64,000 nt of DNA from Bacteroidales bacterium (GCA_023229505.1 JALNZD010000003.1:1-64000), one strand, 5' to 3'; shown: positions 34,711 through 44,207, numbered from the stretch's first letter. Numbers and translations: made by a program. The notes: generated by a model not told the origin, from the sequence alone.

Positions 34711-36139
34711 GGCCGAAGATGACCAATTTCTCGGTACAAACAGCCCCGGTTGAATAAACCCTGACAAGATACACCCCCTGTAAAAAGCCATTTAAATCCA
34801 GGGTTTCAACATTCTCTTTCTGACCGCTGAGGTTGCGCTTAAAAACCGACCTTCCGCTTGGGTCAAATATTTCAATACTCTGGTAATCCGGATCTGTTTC
34901 AAGATAAACCAGGCCGGAAGCAGGATTGGGGTATAATTTCAATTTATCGGTCGCATTATTTTCAAATATTCCCGGCCCGCTGATATGGCCGTTGGCATCG
35001 GTTTTAATAAAATATGCCTGTGGGACATTAAAACCACCAACATATCCTCCTGCGGCAAAACCACCATCGTCGCATGATGCGATATCTACTGCCAATGGTG
35101 AATCACCTGAAGCGTAGAACCTGTGCCACAAATAATCACCTTGCGGCGTGAATGCAAAGAGCCCGATGTAACTATTAACCAGATCGCCCAGCATGCCGGC
35201 CATCACATAATTACCATCGGAACTCCTTGTTATTGTATTAAAATAACCCGGATTAGACCCATTTAGATAATGCCTGGTCCAGATCGTATCACCGGAAGAT
35301 TTAAGCCGGCTGATATAAAATCTCTGATAATCATTTGATCCGATAACGATGATATCTTCCTCACAATTTTTCATTTTGTGTATCAATGGCCAGGGCATTG
35401 GACTGAAAACCTTTTTTTTTCCCAGGTATTTACCGATACTATCAACTGTAAACAAAAACTGGCTTACGTGATGCTCACCAAAACCATCAGAATAATTGAC
35501 AGAAACTTTATAATCGCCATTTGGAACTTCAATAACGCTTGTTATCGACGATGGCCACGTAAAAATAGTATCTATGGCAAAAACATCTTTATTCGATACA
35601 TAAATAGTATCTGTAGCATTAACCAGGTTTGTCCAGATCAAACCTCCTTCAAGATCAGTTTTAGAAATTTGAAACCCACCATCAATATAGGAAATAAATA
35701 TCAAGTTACCATCGGAGATCCGGATATAATCTATCAGGCTAGTAGTCGGTAATGATTTAGTCCATAAAGTATCCCCATCTAAATTTATTTTTTGAAGATA
35801 GGGATCTGAATAGGAGTTATATGCAAGGTAAAATGCAGTATCATCATCAGGCACGAGGAAAGGTTGGTCCCAGGATGTCTCGTTAGCCCTTTTATAGGTT
35901 TTTGTAAAAATTGTATCCCCATAAATATCCGTTCTGATAATGAAATTAAAATAATCGACATCATTAGGACCCGGGATTTCATAACCTCTTCCGCATAAAA
36001 TGTATCCGTCAGCCTGAGGATAAACGCCGGTTATGGATGAATTATGCCAGAAATCATAGGTCTTTTCGAAGGTTATCTGGGCTTCTATGTTAGTAAACCT
36101 GAAGAACAGCAGAATGAGGATAAAATAAGCCTTTTTCAT
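34703..36139 (-). CDS. Secreted protein with T9SS type A sorting domain
   Basis: A 478-residue protein starting at ATG 36139 (MKKAYFILILLFF), signal peptide ending NIEAQ. The body has repeated beta segments of the type GDTLWTKSLPTTSL / SGDTIWTRHYLNGSN / GDYLWHRFYASGDS. It looks like a beta-propeller-type repeat (WTK/WHR blades) of the sort seen in T9SS secreted proteins. The end, LKLYPNPASGLVYLETDP, then FDPSGRSVFKRNL and AVCTEKLVIFGRP, is a type A sorting domain. No enzymatic motif is seen. The last residues (GRP) come from a REP hairpin. Confidence 0.85.
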   Translation of the reverse strand: MKKAYFILILLFFRFTNIEAQITFEKTYDFWHNSSITGVYPQADGYILCGRGYEIPGPNDVDYFNFIIRTDIYGDTIFTKTYKRANETSWDQPFLVPDDDTAFYLAYNSYSDPYLQKINLDGDTLWTKSLPTTSLIDYIRISDGNLIFISYIDGGFQISKTDLEGGLIWTNLVNATDTIYVSNKDVFAIDTIFTWPSSITSVIEVPNGDYKVSVNYSDGFGEHHVSQFLFTVDSIGKYLGKKKVFSPMPWPLIHKMKNCEEDIIVIGSNDYQRFYISRLKSSGDTIWTRHYLNGSNPGYFNTITRSSDGNYVMAGMLGDLVNSYIGLFAFTPQGDYLWHRFYASGDSPLAVDIASCDDGGFAAGGYVGGFNVPQAYFIKTDANGHISGPGIFENNATDKLKLYPNPASGLVYLETDPDYQSIEIFDPSGRSVFKRNLSGQKENVETLDLNGFLQGVYLVRVYSTGAVCTEKLVIFGRP

Positions 36140-36265
36140 ATTCTCAGAATTTCGATTTGGCGTACTGGATTGTGAGAACAAGATACTGAAAAATTACCTT
36201 AAAAGGGCAATTATTCAGTTTAAGGTGATAAACAATGAGTTAGCGGTGATTAAATTTGATAAAGG

Positions 36266-36892
36266 TTATGTCGCCTGTGATTTATTTCTGTTCCTGAAAT
36301 GTTTCCAGAAAAAATAAGCCCCTGCAAGGACAATCAACACAATAATGATGATATCCATGGTATGGCCGTATTTCATCATCAGGTCCCATCCTTGTTGCCC
36401 CCATCTGACACCCGCCCAGGTCAGAAAAGCATTCCACATTCCGGCGCCGATTATAGTATAAAGGGAAAACTTCCAGATGTTCATCCTGCCAAAACCTGCC
36501 GGAATGGATATCAGGTGGCGGACTACAGGAATGAACCTGCAGACGAAGATGGTCCAGTCGCCATGCTTATTAAAATATTTTTCGCCGACCTGGAGCGCCT
36601 TCTTATCGAGCAGGAAATATTTTCCGAACCTTTCAATAAAAGGCCTGCCGCCGTATACTCCAATCCAGTATGAAAGAAGGGATCCGACAATACTTCCCAA
36701 AGTGCTGGCAATAATTACGCCGGCAAAAGTGAACCTTCCCTGGGCGATCAGCAATCCTGCCGGAGGAAGGACGGCCTCACTGGGAACCGGAAAGATCATG
36801 CTCTCCAAGGTCATAAAAATGAAAACACTCACATAGCCGGTTGTTTCATAAAACTGCATGATGTGCTCGGCGAGAAACTGTGTTACTCCCAT
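36266..36892 (-). CDS. DedA-family membrane protein
   Basis: A 208-residue inner-membrane protein with several helices. It has the DedA/VTT pattern FIFMTLESMIFPVPSEAVLPPAGLL, ASTLGSIVGSLLSYWIGVYGG and the FCRFIPVVRHLISIPAGFGRM segment, where the arginine residues of the DedA family lie. DedA proteins act in lipid-carrier (undecaprenyl phosphate or phospholipid) flipping and proton-linked membrane homeostasis. The ATG at 36892 is preceded by an AT-rich spacer. No operon partner is close. Confidence 0.9.
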   Translation of the reverse strand: MGVTQFLAEHIMQFYETTGYVSVFIFMTLESMIFPVPSEAVLPPAGLLIAQGRFTFAGVIIASTLGSIVGSLLSYWIGVYGGRPFIERFGKYFLLDKKALQVGEKYFNKHGDWTIFVCRFIPVVRHLISIPAGFGRMNIWKFSLYTIIGAGMWNAFLTWAGVRWGQQGWDLMMKYGHTMDIIIIVLIVLAGAYFFWKHFRNRNKSQAT

Positions 36893-37038
36893 AATTTTTA
36901 TCTGAAAGTTTGTTTAATATGCGGGCAAAATTAATATCTTTCAGATTCATCTACATTTGTAATTTAATAATGAACCGGTATCTGATATCTTTGCAACTGC
37001 TAATTCAACATTCAACCTTCAACATTAAGCATTAAAAA

Positions 37039-37728
37039 ATGGCATCACTTATCATTACAGGCGCAAACGGAAACCTCGGGCTCGCTGTAGTTCATCGTCT
37101 GCTGAAAGACGGATATCACATCCTGGCGGCTTCAGGCCATGGCGGAGCGGGAAATCTTCCCCATCATGAAAAGCTTGAAATCCGGGAAGTCGATTTATTG
37201 AATGAAGAAGAGGCTCGGAATTTTGCAAAAATCGTGTTGCAGTGCAATACTGACCTCCAGGCTGCCATATTACTGGTTGGCGGATTTGCAATGGGCAAGC
37301 TTGCAGATACAGGTAAAGCTGACCTGGATAAGATGATCAACCTGAACTTTTACACTGCCTATCATTTAGTCAGGCCATTGCTTTCACATTTCATTAGCCG
37401 TCCGCAAGGCGGGCAATTTATCCTGGTCGGGTCGCGCCCGGGCTTAAATGCCGCTGATGGTAAAGATTTCTTCGCTTATTCAATGAGCAAGGCCATGATC
37501 TTCAAGTTGGCAGATTTTATAAATGCAGAAGGTAAAGATAAAAGCGTAACGGCGACGGTTATTGTTCCCTCAACCATTGATACTGAGACAAACCGGAAAT
37601 CCATGCCCGGAGCGGATTTTTCAAAGTGGGTCCCGGCTGAAAACATTGCTGATGCCATTTCCTTTTCATTATCTGATACGGGACGAATGATGCGGGAGAG
37701 TGTGATCAAGGTTTATAACAGATCTTAA
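37039..37728 (+). CDS. SDR-family NAD(P)-dependent oxidoreductase
   Basis: A 229-residue short-chain dehydrogenase/reductase. The nucleotide-binding motif TGANGNLGLA (TGxxxGxG) is at the start, and the active-site YSMSKAM (Y-x-x-x-K) is present at about residue 155. The C-terminal half includes VIVPSTIDTETNR, typical of 3-oxoacyl reductase-like SDRs. The substrate is not evident. It is followed 10 bp later by an MFS gene, so the two are probably one operon. Confidence 0.88.
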   Translation: MASLIITGANGNLGLAVVHRLLKDGYHILAASGHGGAGNLPHHEKLEIREVDLLNEEEARNFAKIVLQCNTDLQAAILLVGGFAMGKLADTGKADLDKMINLNFYTAYHLVRPLLSHFISRPQGGQFILVGSRPGLNAADGKDFFAYSMSKAMIFKLADFINAEGKDKSVTATVIVPSTIDTETNRKSMPGADFSKWVPAENIADAISFSLSDTGRMMRESVIKVYNRS

Positions 37729-37738
37729 GCAGTTCAAT

Positions 37739-38893
37739 GTGTCTGAAAGACCTTTGTTTCAAACCGGGAAAGTGATGCTGATTTCGTTCAGCCATCTTAT
37801 TCATGACACTTATTCTTCATTTTTAGCACCTCTGCTTCCGCTGCTGATTGACAAGTTTTCCCTGAGTTATTCGATGGCAAGCCTTCTGGGATTGCTACAG
37901 CGGTTGCCTAACCTGGTGAGCCCTTTCCTGGGCCTTCTGGCCGACCGGATGGGGATGAGGTGGCTGGTCATCATCAGCCCGGCTCTGACGGCGATCGCGA
38001 TGAGCCTGATAGGTTTGGCTCCGACTTTTACGGTAATTGCTATTTTACTCCTGGTGACCGGGATCAGTTCTGCTTTGTTTCATGTACCCACTCCTGTGAT
38101 GGTGAGCAAGGTTTCGGGGGAAGAGATCGGGCGAGGTATGAGTTGGTATATGTTCGGCGGGGAAATTGCCCGGACAATCGGGCCTTTAATGGTTCTGGGA
38201 GCTATTTCGCTGTGGGGGCTGGAAGGAACCTGGAAACTGATCCCGTTGGGCCTTGCCGCATCCGGCCTGCTTTATTATAAGCTTAGAAAAATAACCATTT
38301 CCGATGAGTTCAGGAATAAATCCGACATCATGGGGCTGCGAAAAACTTTCAGGCAGAGCATGCCCTTTTTCATTCTCCTGGTGGGTCTGACATTTTTCCG
38401 GTCAATCATGCGTGCGGCATTGACAACTTTTTTACCTACCTATATGACGCTAAAAGGAGAAAGCCTATGGACGGGTGGTGTATTCCTATCTGTACTTGAA
38501 TTATCCGGAGCTGCCGGAACACTTTTCTGGGGGTATTATTCTGATCGCATAGGGCGTAGAAAAGCACTGTCGATCATCGTTTATACAGCCCCGGTGCTCA
38601 TGTTCCTTTTTTCGGTCATTGATGGCTGGGCAGCATTGCCTGTTCTGGCCATCCTTGGTTTTTTCCTGTTAGGCACAACACCAATTTTGCTGGCATTAAC
38701 CCAGGACCGCGGAACTGAAAGACCGGCTTTTTTTAACAGCATGTTTCTGACTGTTAGTTTTGGCAGTGAGGCAGCCGCGTTGATGATTGCCGGAATTATG
38801 GCAGACTGGGTCGGATTGGAGACGACTTTCAACCTTTCGGCTGTGATTGCATTGGGGGCTATACCGTTTGTGTTCATGATAAAAAGGCCCTGA
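37739..38893 (+). CDS. MFS transporter (fosmidomycin-resistance-like)
   Basis: A 384-residue protein with twelve predicted helices. It shows the MFS loop motif GLLADRMGMRW (GxLaDRxGrR) between helices 2 and 3, a repeat in the second half (GYYSDRIGRRKAL), and SHLIHDTYSSFLAPLLPLLIDKFSLSYS at the start, typical of Fsr-type exporters. It starts at GTG 37739, inside an SDR-MFS operon. A fosmidomycin-like or sugar-phosphate-analogue export is possible, but the substrate is not known. Confidence 0.88.
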   Translation: MSERPLFQTGKVMLISFSHLIHDTYSSFLAPLLPLLIDKFSLSYSMASLLGLLQRLPNLVSPFLGLLADRMGMRWLVIISPALTAIAMSLIGLAPTFTVIAILLLVTGISSALFHVPTPVMVSKVSGEEIGRGMSWYMFGGEIARTIGPLMVLGAISLWGLEGTWKLIPLGLAASGLLYYKLRKITISDEFRNKSDIMGLRKTFRQSMPFFILLVGLTFFRSIMRAALTTFLPTYMTLKGESLWTGGVFLSVLELSGAAGTLFWGYYSDRIGRRKALSIIVYTAPVLMFLFSVIDGWAALPVLAILGFFLLGTTPILLALTQDRGTERPAFFNSMFLTVSFGSEAAALMIAGIMADWVGLETTFNLSAVIALGAIPFVFMIKRP

Positions 38894-38938
38894 GGGTCAT
38901 AATAAATTCATTACTTTAGCAAAAGATTTTTTCAGATA

Positions 38939-40369
38939 ATGGAACGCGAAATCCTTAGCCCTAACCGCAAAGCCCTTAAAATAAACCTGAATCCCAGTAT
39001 CTATGGTTGCTTTGCTGAAATTGGCGGAGGGCAGGAAGTCGCGCGTCATTTTTTTCAGGCAGGCGGGGCATCCGGAACGGTCGCAAAAACCATTTCTGCC
39101 TACGATAAAGCATTCAGCGATGCCTTGTACGAATCGGTTAAAACCGGAAGATATGTTTCCGAATACAGATTGGCAGAAATGCTACAGGCGGAGTACACGG
39201 AACTTACACGTATCCTGGGGGGAAAAAGAGGCATCAGTACCCAGTTCTTCTCTTTCGCCAATACCATAGAAACCCTGAATTTCCAGAAAAATAACCGCGG
39301 ACAGGGCTGGATTGGTTTGAGATTCCAATTGAAACCCGAAACAGATCCCAACCAGGTCATCCTCCATGTCAACCTGCTGGAAAATGACGGCCTCATGCAA
39401 CAATCCACGCTCGGAATCCTTGGTGTCAACCTGATGTATGCCTGCTTTTTTCTTCACCAATACCCAAGCCAGTTCCTCCGCTCGCTCCTGGATAACCTTT
39501 CCACCGACAGGCTGGAAATTACCATGATCCGTATGTCGGGCCCCGACCTGGATTATGTGGATAACAGGCTGCTGAGCGTCCAGTTGGTGAAAAATGGCAT
39601 GGCCAAAGCCATCATGTTCGATCGTCAGGGTGATGTACAGCAACCCTATGATATGCTTTACAAAAAGAATGTACTTGCTTTCAGGGGCAGTTTCAGGCCA
39701 GTCACTTATGTTATGTCCGATATGTTGCGGACCAGCTATCGCATCTTTAAGCGTGATGAAGACTATGATAAAGAAAATACTATCTCACTTTGCGAAATGA
39801 CCCTCAGTAATCTTATGCAGGAAGGCGAACTGGATGAACAGGATTTCCTCGACCGGGTTGATATCCTTAACGGGATGGGACAAAACGTGATGGTATCTAA
39901 TTTCAAAGAATATTATAAACTGGTTCAATATTTCTCCCAGTTTAAAATAATAAAACTAAGGATTATAATCGGGATACCTACCCTGATGAATTTCTTCGAA
40001 AAGAAATATTATACCCATCTTCGTGGGGGAGTGCTAGAAGCCATGGGGAAATTCTTTATCGAAAATATGAAACTTTATGTTTATCCGACTATTTCTTCTG
40101 TTACTATTGATGATCCTACTAAAGGTGAAGATTTGATCACTTCAAAAAATCTCCTGCTTGCCGACGATATACATGATTTATACCAGTTTCTTGTTAAGAA
40201 CAGGATGATCATCGATATAACCAACGCAAAAAAAGAATGGCTTTGGATAAATTCCCAGATCGTTATAAAGATGATCAAAGATAAAATCCCCGGCTGGGAA
40301 GAAATGGTGCCGAAATATATTGAGAAAGCGATCAAGAAGAAGAAACTTTTTGGATATGAGGAACAGTGA
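38939..40369 (+). CDS. Conserved protein of unknown function widespread in Bacteroidetes
   Basis: A 476-residue cytoplasmic protein without signal peptide or membrane segment. It opens EILSPNRKALKINLNPSIYG, CFAEIGGGQEVARHFFQAGG. Databases label similar proteins inconsistently (sometimes TonB-dependent receptor or nicotinate-nucleotide adenylyltransferase), and neither label is supported by the sequence: there is no plug or barrel and no HxGH motif. It contains a long mixed alpha/beta body with segments such as QGWIGLRFQLKPETDPNQVILHVNLLENDG and a basic C-terminus. It sits between the MFS gene and rarA. The function is unknown. Confidence 0.8.
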   Translation: MEREILSPNRKALKINLNPSIYGCFAEIGGGQEVARHFFQAGGASGTVAKTISAYDKAFSDALYESVKTGRYVSEYRLAEMLQAEYTELTRILGGKRGISTQFFSFANTIETLNFQKNNRGQGWIGLRFQLKPETDPNQVILHVNLLENDGLMQQSTLGILGVNLMYACFFLHQYPSQFLRSLLDNLSTDRLEITMIRMSGPDLDYVDNRLLSVQLVKNGMAKAIMFDRQGDVQQPYDMLYKKNVLAFRGSFRPVTYVMSDMLRTSYRIFKRDEDYDKENTISLCEMTLSNLMQEGELDEQDFLDRVDILNGMGQNVMVSNFKEYYKLVQYFSQFKIIKLRIIIGIPTLMNFFEKKYYTHLRGGVLEAMGKFFIENMKLYVYPTISSVTIDDPTKGEDLITSKNLLLADDIHDLYQFLVKNRMIIDITNAKKEWLWINSQIVIKMIKDKIPGWEEMVPKYIEKAIKKKKLFGYEEQ

Positions 40370-40450
40370 AACAGTGAAACAGTGAAACGGTGGAACAGTG
40401 GAATGGTGAATTCATAACAAATAACTCAAAACTCAGAACTCAGAACTATT
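40366..40450. repeat. Word-like tandem microrepeats
   Basis: GAAACAGTGAAACAGTGAAA and GGTGGAACAGTGGAA are followed by two AACTCAGAACTCAGAACT-type words. This is in the spacer between the conserved unknown and rarA, with rarA starting at once after it. The GTGAAACAGTG words recur at 51316-51350. Confidence 0.85.
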
Positions 40451-41716
40451 ATGTCCGTTCCTTTAGCAGAACAACTCAGACCGAAGACACTGGATGATTT
40501 CCTGGGCCAGGATCATCTGGTGGGTCAACATGCCATACTGCGAAAAGTCATTGAATCCGGCAACCTGCCGTCGATGATCTTCTGGGGTCCGCCGGGAGTT
40601 GGCAAAACCACGCTGGCTTTTATCATTGCCAACCAGTTGAAAAAGCCGTTCTATATCCTGAGTGCCATCAGTTCCGGGGTGAAGGATATCCGGAACATCA
40701 TTGACGAGTCGACCCAATCCGGAGGGGGCTCCATTCTTTTCATCGACGAAATTCATCGCTTCAGTAAATCACAGCAGGATTCCCTGCTTGGTGCAGTCGA
40801 AAAAGGCATCATCACCCTGATCGGCGCGACAACCGAAAATCCTTCCTTTGAAGTTATCTCTCCCCTGCTTTCACGCTGCCAGGTTTATATATTGAAGTCT
40901 CTTGGGAAAGCAGAACTTATGACACTGTTAAACTCTGCCGTAAGTTTCCTTGAGAAAAGTCTTGGGAAAAAGATCATAATCGAAGAAGAAGAGGCCCTGC
41001 TGAGGATTTCGGGCGGAGACGCCCGCAAACTGTTAAATGCCATCGAATTAATTATTAATACCGAAAGCCACCTGGAAACGATAACGGTCAATAATGCCAA
41101 ATCTATCGAAATTATCCAGGAAAATATTGCCATATATGATAAATCCGGAGAAATGCACTATGATGTTATTTCCGGATTTATCAAATCCTTGCGCGGCAGC
41201 GACCCTAATGCCGCAGTTTACTGGCTGGCCCGGATGATCGAAGGAGGCGAGGATCCGCTGTTTATTGCCCGCCGGATGGTCATCCTCTCATCGGAAGATA
41301 TCGGCATTGCCAATCCAAACGCACTGTTACTTGCCAATGCCTGCTTCGATGCGGTGCATAAGATCGGCATGCCGGAAAGCAGGATCATCCTGTCTCAAAC
41401 GGCGGTATATTTAGCTTCCTCTCCAAAGAGCAATGCATCCTACATGGCCATTGAAGAGGCCCTGGAAGAAGTCCGCCGTACAGGCGACCTTCCGGTACCA
41501 TTGCATATCCGGAACGCCCCTACCCGCCTTATGAAAGAAATTGGCTATGGAAAGGATTATAAATACGCCCATTCCTACGAAGGAAATTTTATTGAAATGG
41601 AGTTCCTGCCGGATAAGATAAAAGGTAAGAAATACTACAATCCCGGGAAAAATAAACGGGAAGAAGAGATCAGGGAATGGCTGAAAGCAAGGTGGAAAGC
41701 GAAATACAATTATTAG
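40451..41716 (+). CDS. rarA: Replication-associated recombination protein A (AAA+ ATPase)
   Basis: A 421-residue MgsA/WRNIP1-type clamp-loader-like ATPase that helps stalled replication forks. The N-terminus LAEQLRPKTLDDFLGQDHLVG is typical. Walker A is WGPPGVGKTTL, Walker B is ILFIDEIHRFSKSQQDSLL, sensor 1 is TTENPSFEV and sensor 2 is GGDARKLLNAIEL. The C-terminal region includes SSEDIGIANPNALLLANACFDAV. The gene starts right after a microrepeat block with no obvious Shine-Dalgarno. Confidence 0.95.
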   Translation: MSVPLAEQLRPKTLDDFLGQDHLVGQHAILRKVIESGNLPSMIFWGPPGVGKTTLAFIIANQLKKPFYILSAISSGVKDIRNIIDESTQSGGGSILFIDEIHRFSKSQQDSLLGAVEKGIITLIGATTENPSFEVISPLLSRCQVYILKSLGKAELMTLLNSAVSFLEKSLGKKIIIEEEEALLRISGGDARKLLNAIELIINTESHLETITVNNAKSIEIIQENIAIYDKSGEMHYDVISGFIKSLRGSDPNAAVYWLARMIEGGEDPLFIARRMVILSSEDIGIANPNALLLANACFDAVHKIGMPESRIILSQTAVYLASSPKSNASYMAIEEALEEVRRTGDLPVPLHIRNAPTRLMKEIGYGKDYKYAHSYEGNFIEMEFLPDKIKGKKYYNPGKNKREEEIREWLKARWKAKYNY

Positions 41717-41718
41717 TT

Positions 41719-41772
41719 ACAGCCCCCACCCCGTCCCTCCCCCAATTGGGGGAGGGAGTCAGGGAGGGGGCA
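41719..41772. repeat. C/G-rich palindromic dispersed repeat, copy 2
   Basis: A perfect 24-bp palindrome at 41734-41757 (core CCCCCAATTGGGGG) sits between GCCCCCACCCC and GTCAGGGAGGGGG. It could act as a terminator stem for rarA, but no T run follows. Its flanks match the block at 7264-7293 in inverse orientation. Confidence 0.7.
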
Positions 41773-41787
41773 TAATTTCCAATTTCA

Positions 41788-42606
41788 ATGATAGAATCAA
41801 TTAACAGGATAAAGCACACCGATTCGGGAAATTTCTTCCTCATCGCAGGGCCATGTGTGGTGGAAGATGAAAAGATGCCTTTTGTGATTGCAGAAAAGGT
41901 TAAGGAAATATGCGACAGGCTCCGGATACCTTATATTTTCAAGGCATCCTTCCGCAAAGCCAACCGGTCAAAACTTGATTCCTTCCAGGGAATCGGCGAT
42001 ATAAAAGCCCTGAATATCATCAGGCAGATAGGTGAAAAATTTGACATCCCTACCCTCACCGACATCCACTCGGAGGCTGATGCAGCCAGGGCCGCCGGTT
42101 ATGCTGACGTATTACAAATTCCGGCCTTCCTTTGCCGGCAGACAGATTTACTGGTCGCAGCCGCTCATACCGGGAAACATGTGAATATTAAAAAAGGCCA
42201 GTTCGTATCCGCGGAGTCGATGATATTTGCCGTGGAAAAAGTCCGTCAATCAGGAAACAACAATATCATCCTTACCGAAAGGGGCACTACTTTCGGCTAC
42301 AACGACCTGGTTGTTGATTTTCGGGGGATCCCCGTCATGAAGGCCATGGGAGTCCCTGTTGTGCTTGATGTCACTCATTCACTTCAAATCCCAAACAGGG
42401 CCGCAGGTACAGCAGGCGGTCAGCCCGGGTTTATCGAAACGCTTGCTAAAGCAGGCATTGCTGCCGGAATAGATGGCATCTTCCTTGAAACCCATCCCGA
42501 TCCATTATCGGCAAAATCCGATGGGGAGAATATGCTGAAACTGGACCTGCTGGAAGATCTTCTGATAAAACTTGTGAAAATCAGAAAAGTCTCCCTCCCT
42601 GAATGA
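41788..42606 (+). CDS. kdsA: 3-deoxy-8-phosphooctulonate synthase (KDO-8-phosphate synthase)
   Basis: A 272-residue enzyme that joins arabinose 5-phosphate and phosphoenolpyruvate to KDO-8-phosphate for lipopolysaccharide. Landmarks: IAGPCVVEDEKM at the start, FKASFRKANRSKLDSFQGIG for substrate binding, IPAFLCRQTDLLVAAA, VNIKKGQFVSAE, LTERGTTFGYNDLVVDFRG, and GIFLETHPDPLSAKSDG. Length and motifs agree with the family. It stands before the nuo operon with a promoter in between. Confidence 0.97.
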   Translation: MIESINRIKHTDSGNFFLIAGPCVVEDEKMPFVIAEKVKEICDRLRIPYIFKASFRKANRSKLDSFQGIGDIKALNIIRQIGEKFDIPTLTDIHSEADAARAAGYADVLQIPAFLCRQTDLLVAAAHTGKHVNIKKGQFVSAESMIFAVEKVRQSGNNNIILTERGTTFGYNDLVVDFRGIPVMKAMGVPVVLDVTHSLQIPNRAAGTAGGQPGFIETLAKAGIAAGIDGIFLETHPDPLSAKSDGENMLKLDLLEDLLIKLVKIRKVSLPE

Positions 42607-42725
42607 AGTTATTAACATCCTTTAATTTAGAATTGATTTATATTATCATAAAATTCTGATTTTAAATTTTTTAACTATGACTTTCTCCGGATCAACAATA
42701 ATATCTATCATAGATATCTTATTAG

Positions 42726-42758
42726 TTTGATATTTACTTATAAAAGATTTTAGCTTTG
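42726..42758 (+). promoter_or_regulatory. Promoter of the nuo operon
   Basis: TTTG at 42726-42729 and TAGCTTTG at 42751-42758 lie 21 bases apart and match the Bacteroidetes -33 TTTG and -7 TAnnTTTG consensus. nuoA starts 38 bases after the -7 box. No other such pair is between kdsA and nuoA. Confidence 0.7.
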
Positions 42759-42796
42759 CGTCAAATTTTCAGACATGTTTACATAAACATCACAAT

Positions 42797-43147
42797 ATGA
42801 GTGCTGAATCTTTAATCTTGTTTTTTATTGTAGGTGCGGCCATGGTTGGACTTGCTATTCTGTTTTCATCCTTCGTACCCGCGAGTTCAATAAATCCGCA
42901 GAAAGCAGAACCTTACGAATGCGGAATCCCGACAACGGGACTTTCATGGCTTCAGTTTAATATAGGTTACTACCTGTTTGCCATCCTCTTCCTTATTTTT
43001 GAAGTGGAAACAGTCTTTCTGTTTCCATGGGCAGTGGTCATGAAAGAACTGGGCATGGTTGCGTTTGTAGAAATACTGATCTTCCTGGTCATCCTTGGAA
43101 TGGGACTTCTTTATGCATGGAATAAAAAAGCATTGGTATGGGAATAA
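42797..43147 (+). CDS. nuoA: NADH-quinone oxidoreductase subunit A
   Basis: A 116-residue membrane subunit with three helices. The family signature EPYECGIPTTG (the E-x-Y-E-C-G loop next to the quinone tunnel) is at about residues 47-57. The end LGLLYAWNKKALVWE is typical. It is the first gene of an 11-gene nuo cluster. Its stop overlaps nuoB if nuoB starts at 43138. Confidence 0.95.
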   Translation: MSAESLILFFIVGAAMVGLAILFSSFVPASSINPQKAEPYECGIPTTGLSWLQFNIGYYLFAILFLIFEVETVFLFPWAVVMKELGMVAFVEILIFLVILGMGLLYAWNKKALVWE

Positions 43148-43710
43148 AAGCTATGAAAGAATCGGACTTTCACGTATCTCCTGACTCCGATCGTCAAAAA
43201 ACGAATATACTTCTGACAACGATTGAAGACCTTGTAAACTGGGGCAGATCAAATTCCGTTTGGCCGCTGACATTTGCTACAAGCTGTTGCGGAATTGAAA
43301 TGATGGCCACAGGGGCCTCGCGCCATGACTTTGCAAGGTTCGGGGTCGAGGTTTACCGGGCCACACCCCGGCAGGCGGATGTCATCGTAATCGCAGGCAC
43401 CATCGTGCATAAAATGGCACCGGTACTGAAACGGCTTTACGACCAGATGGCCGAGCCAAAATATGTCATTGCGATGGGCGCCTGTGCAATCTCAGGAGGC
43501 CCATTTTTTTACAATACCTATTCTGTAATCAGGGGCGCCGACCAGGTCATCCCGGTAGATGTTTACATTCCCGGATGCCCGCCCAGACCTGAAGCGCTGC
43601 TATACGGCATTATGCAACTCCAGCGGAAAATCAAGCAGGAATCGATTAAGACCGGTCTGATTCCTGTTGATGACCCCGAAGAGTATCCTGAATCCCCAAA
43701 AGTTTACTGA
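43138..43710 (+). CDS. nuoB: NADH-quinone oxidoreductase subunit B
   Basis: A 190-residue subunit that holds [4Fe-4S] cluster N2. The cluster ligands are CCGIEM and, further on, GACAISGG and PGCPPRPEAL, all intact. An ATG at 43138 overlaps nuoA by 10 bp; a second ATG at 43153 (MKESDFH) lies five codons on and is equally possible, because no clear ribosome binding site distinguishes them. Positions conserved in the family begin at about residue 25. Confidence 0.95.
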   Translation: MGIKAMKESDFHVSPDSDRQKTNILLTTIEDLVNWGRSNSVWPLTFATSCCGIEMMATGASRHDFARFGVEVYRATPRQADVIVIAGTIVHKMAPVLKRLYDQMAEPKYVIAMGACAISGGPFFYNTYSVIRGADQVIPVDVYIPGCPPRPEALLYGIMQLQRKIKQESIKTGLIPVDDPEEYPESPKVY

Positions 43711-43735
43711 TCATCCATCTTAATATACGACTGAA

Positions 43736-44197
43736 ATGGATAACGCCCAACTGAAAGAACTCGTTTCCGGAATTATTCCTGATGCCACCTTTGAAGAAAG
43801 CAAACAATTCCTGACGGTTATCGTTCCTTCCGACTGCCTCCATCATCTTCTAAGAACCCTGAAAGAGGGATCAGACACAAGTTTTGATTACATGTTCTGT
43901 ATCTCCGGTGTCGATTTTCAAAATAAGCTAATGGTAGTGTATCACCTGGAATCGACCGCTTACAGGCACCAGATCGTGTTGAAAACGGTGGCTGAAAACC
44001 GCGAAAAGCCTGAGCTGGACAGCATCTGTGATCTCTATACAGGAGCTGAACTGCATGAGAATGAGATTTTTGACCTGTTCGGAATTGTTTTTAAGGGGCA
44101 TCCCAACCTGCGCCGCATGTTCATGCCGGATGACTGGGATGGCTACCCCCTCAGAAAAGATTACGTTGATGAAATAAATATTATTGACCTTTCTTAA
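43736..44197 (+). CDS. nuoC: NADH-quinone oxidoreductase subunit C
   Basis: A 153-residue peripheral subunit. The conserved end ELHENEIFDLFGIVFKGHPN, then RRMFMPDDWDGYPLRKDY, is complete. It is a separate gene from nuoD, not the NuoCD fusion seen in some Bacteroidetes. Confidence 0.95.
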   Translation: MDNAQLKELVSGIIPDATFEESKQFLTVIVPSDCLHHLLRTLKEGSDTSFDYMFCISGVDFQNKLMVVYHLESTAYRHQIVLKTVAENREKPELDSICDLYTGAELHENEIFDLFGIVFKGHPNLRRMFMPDDWDGYPLRKDYVDEINIIDLS

Positions 44198-44207
44198 AAG
44201 CAGGCTT

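Noticed and set aside
41734..41757. Intrinsic terminator after rarA
   Set aside because: The palindrome is perfect, but no T run follows on either strand; kept as a repeat only.
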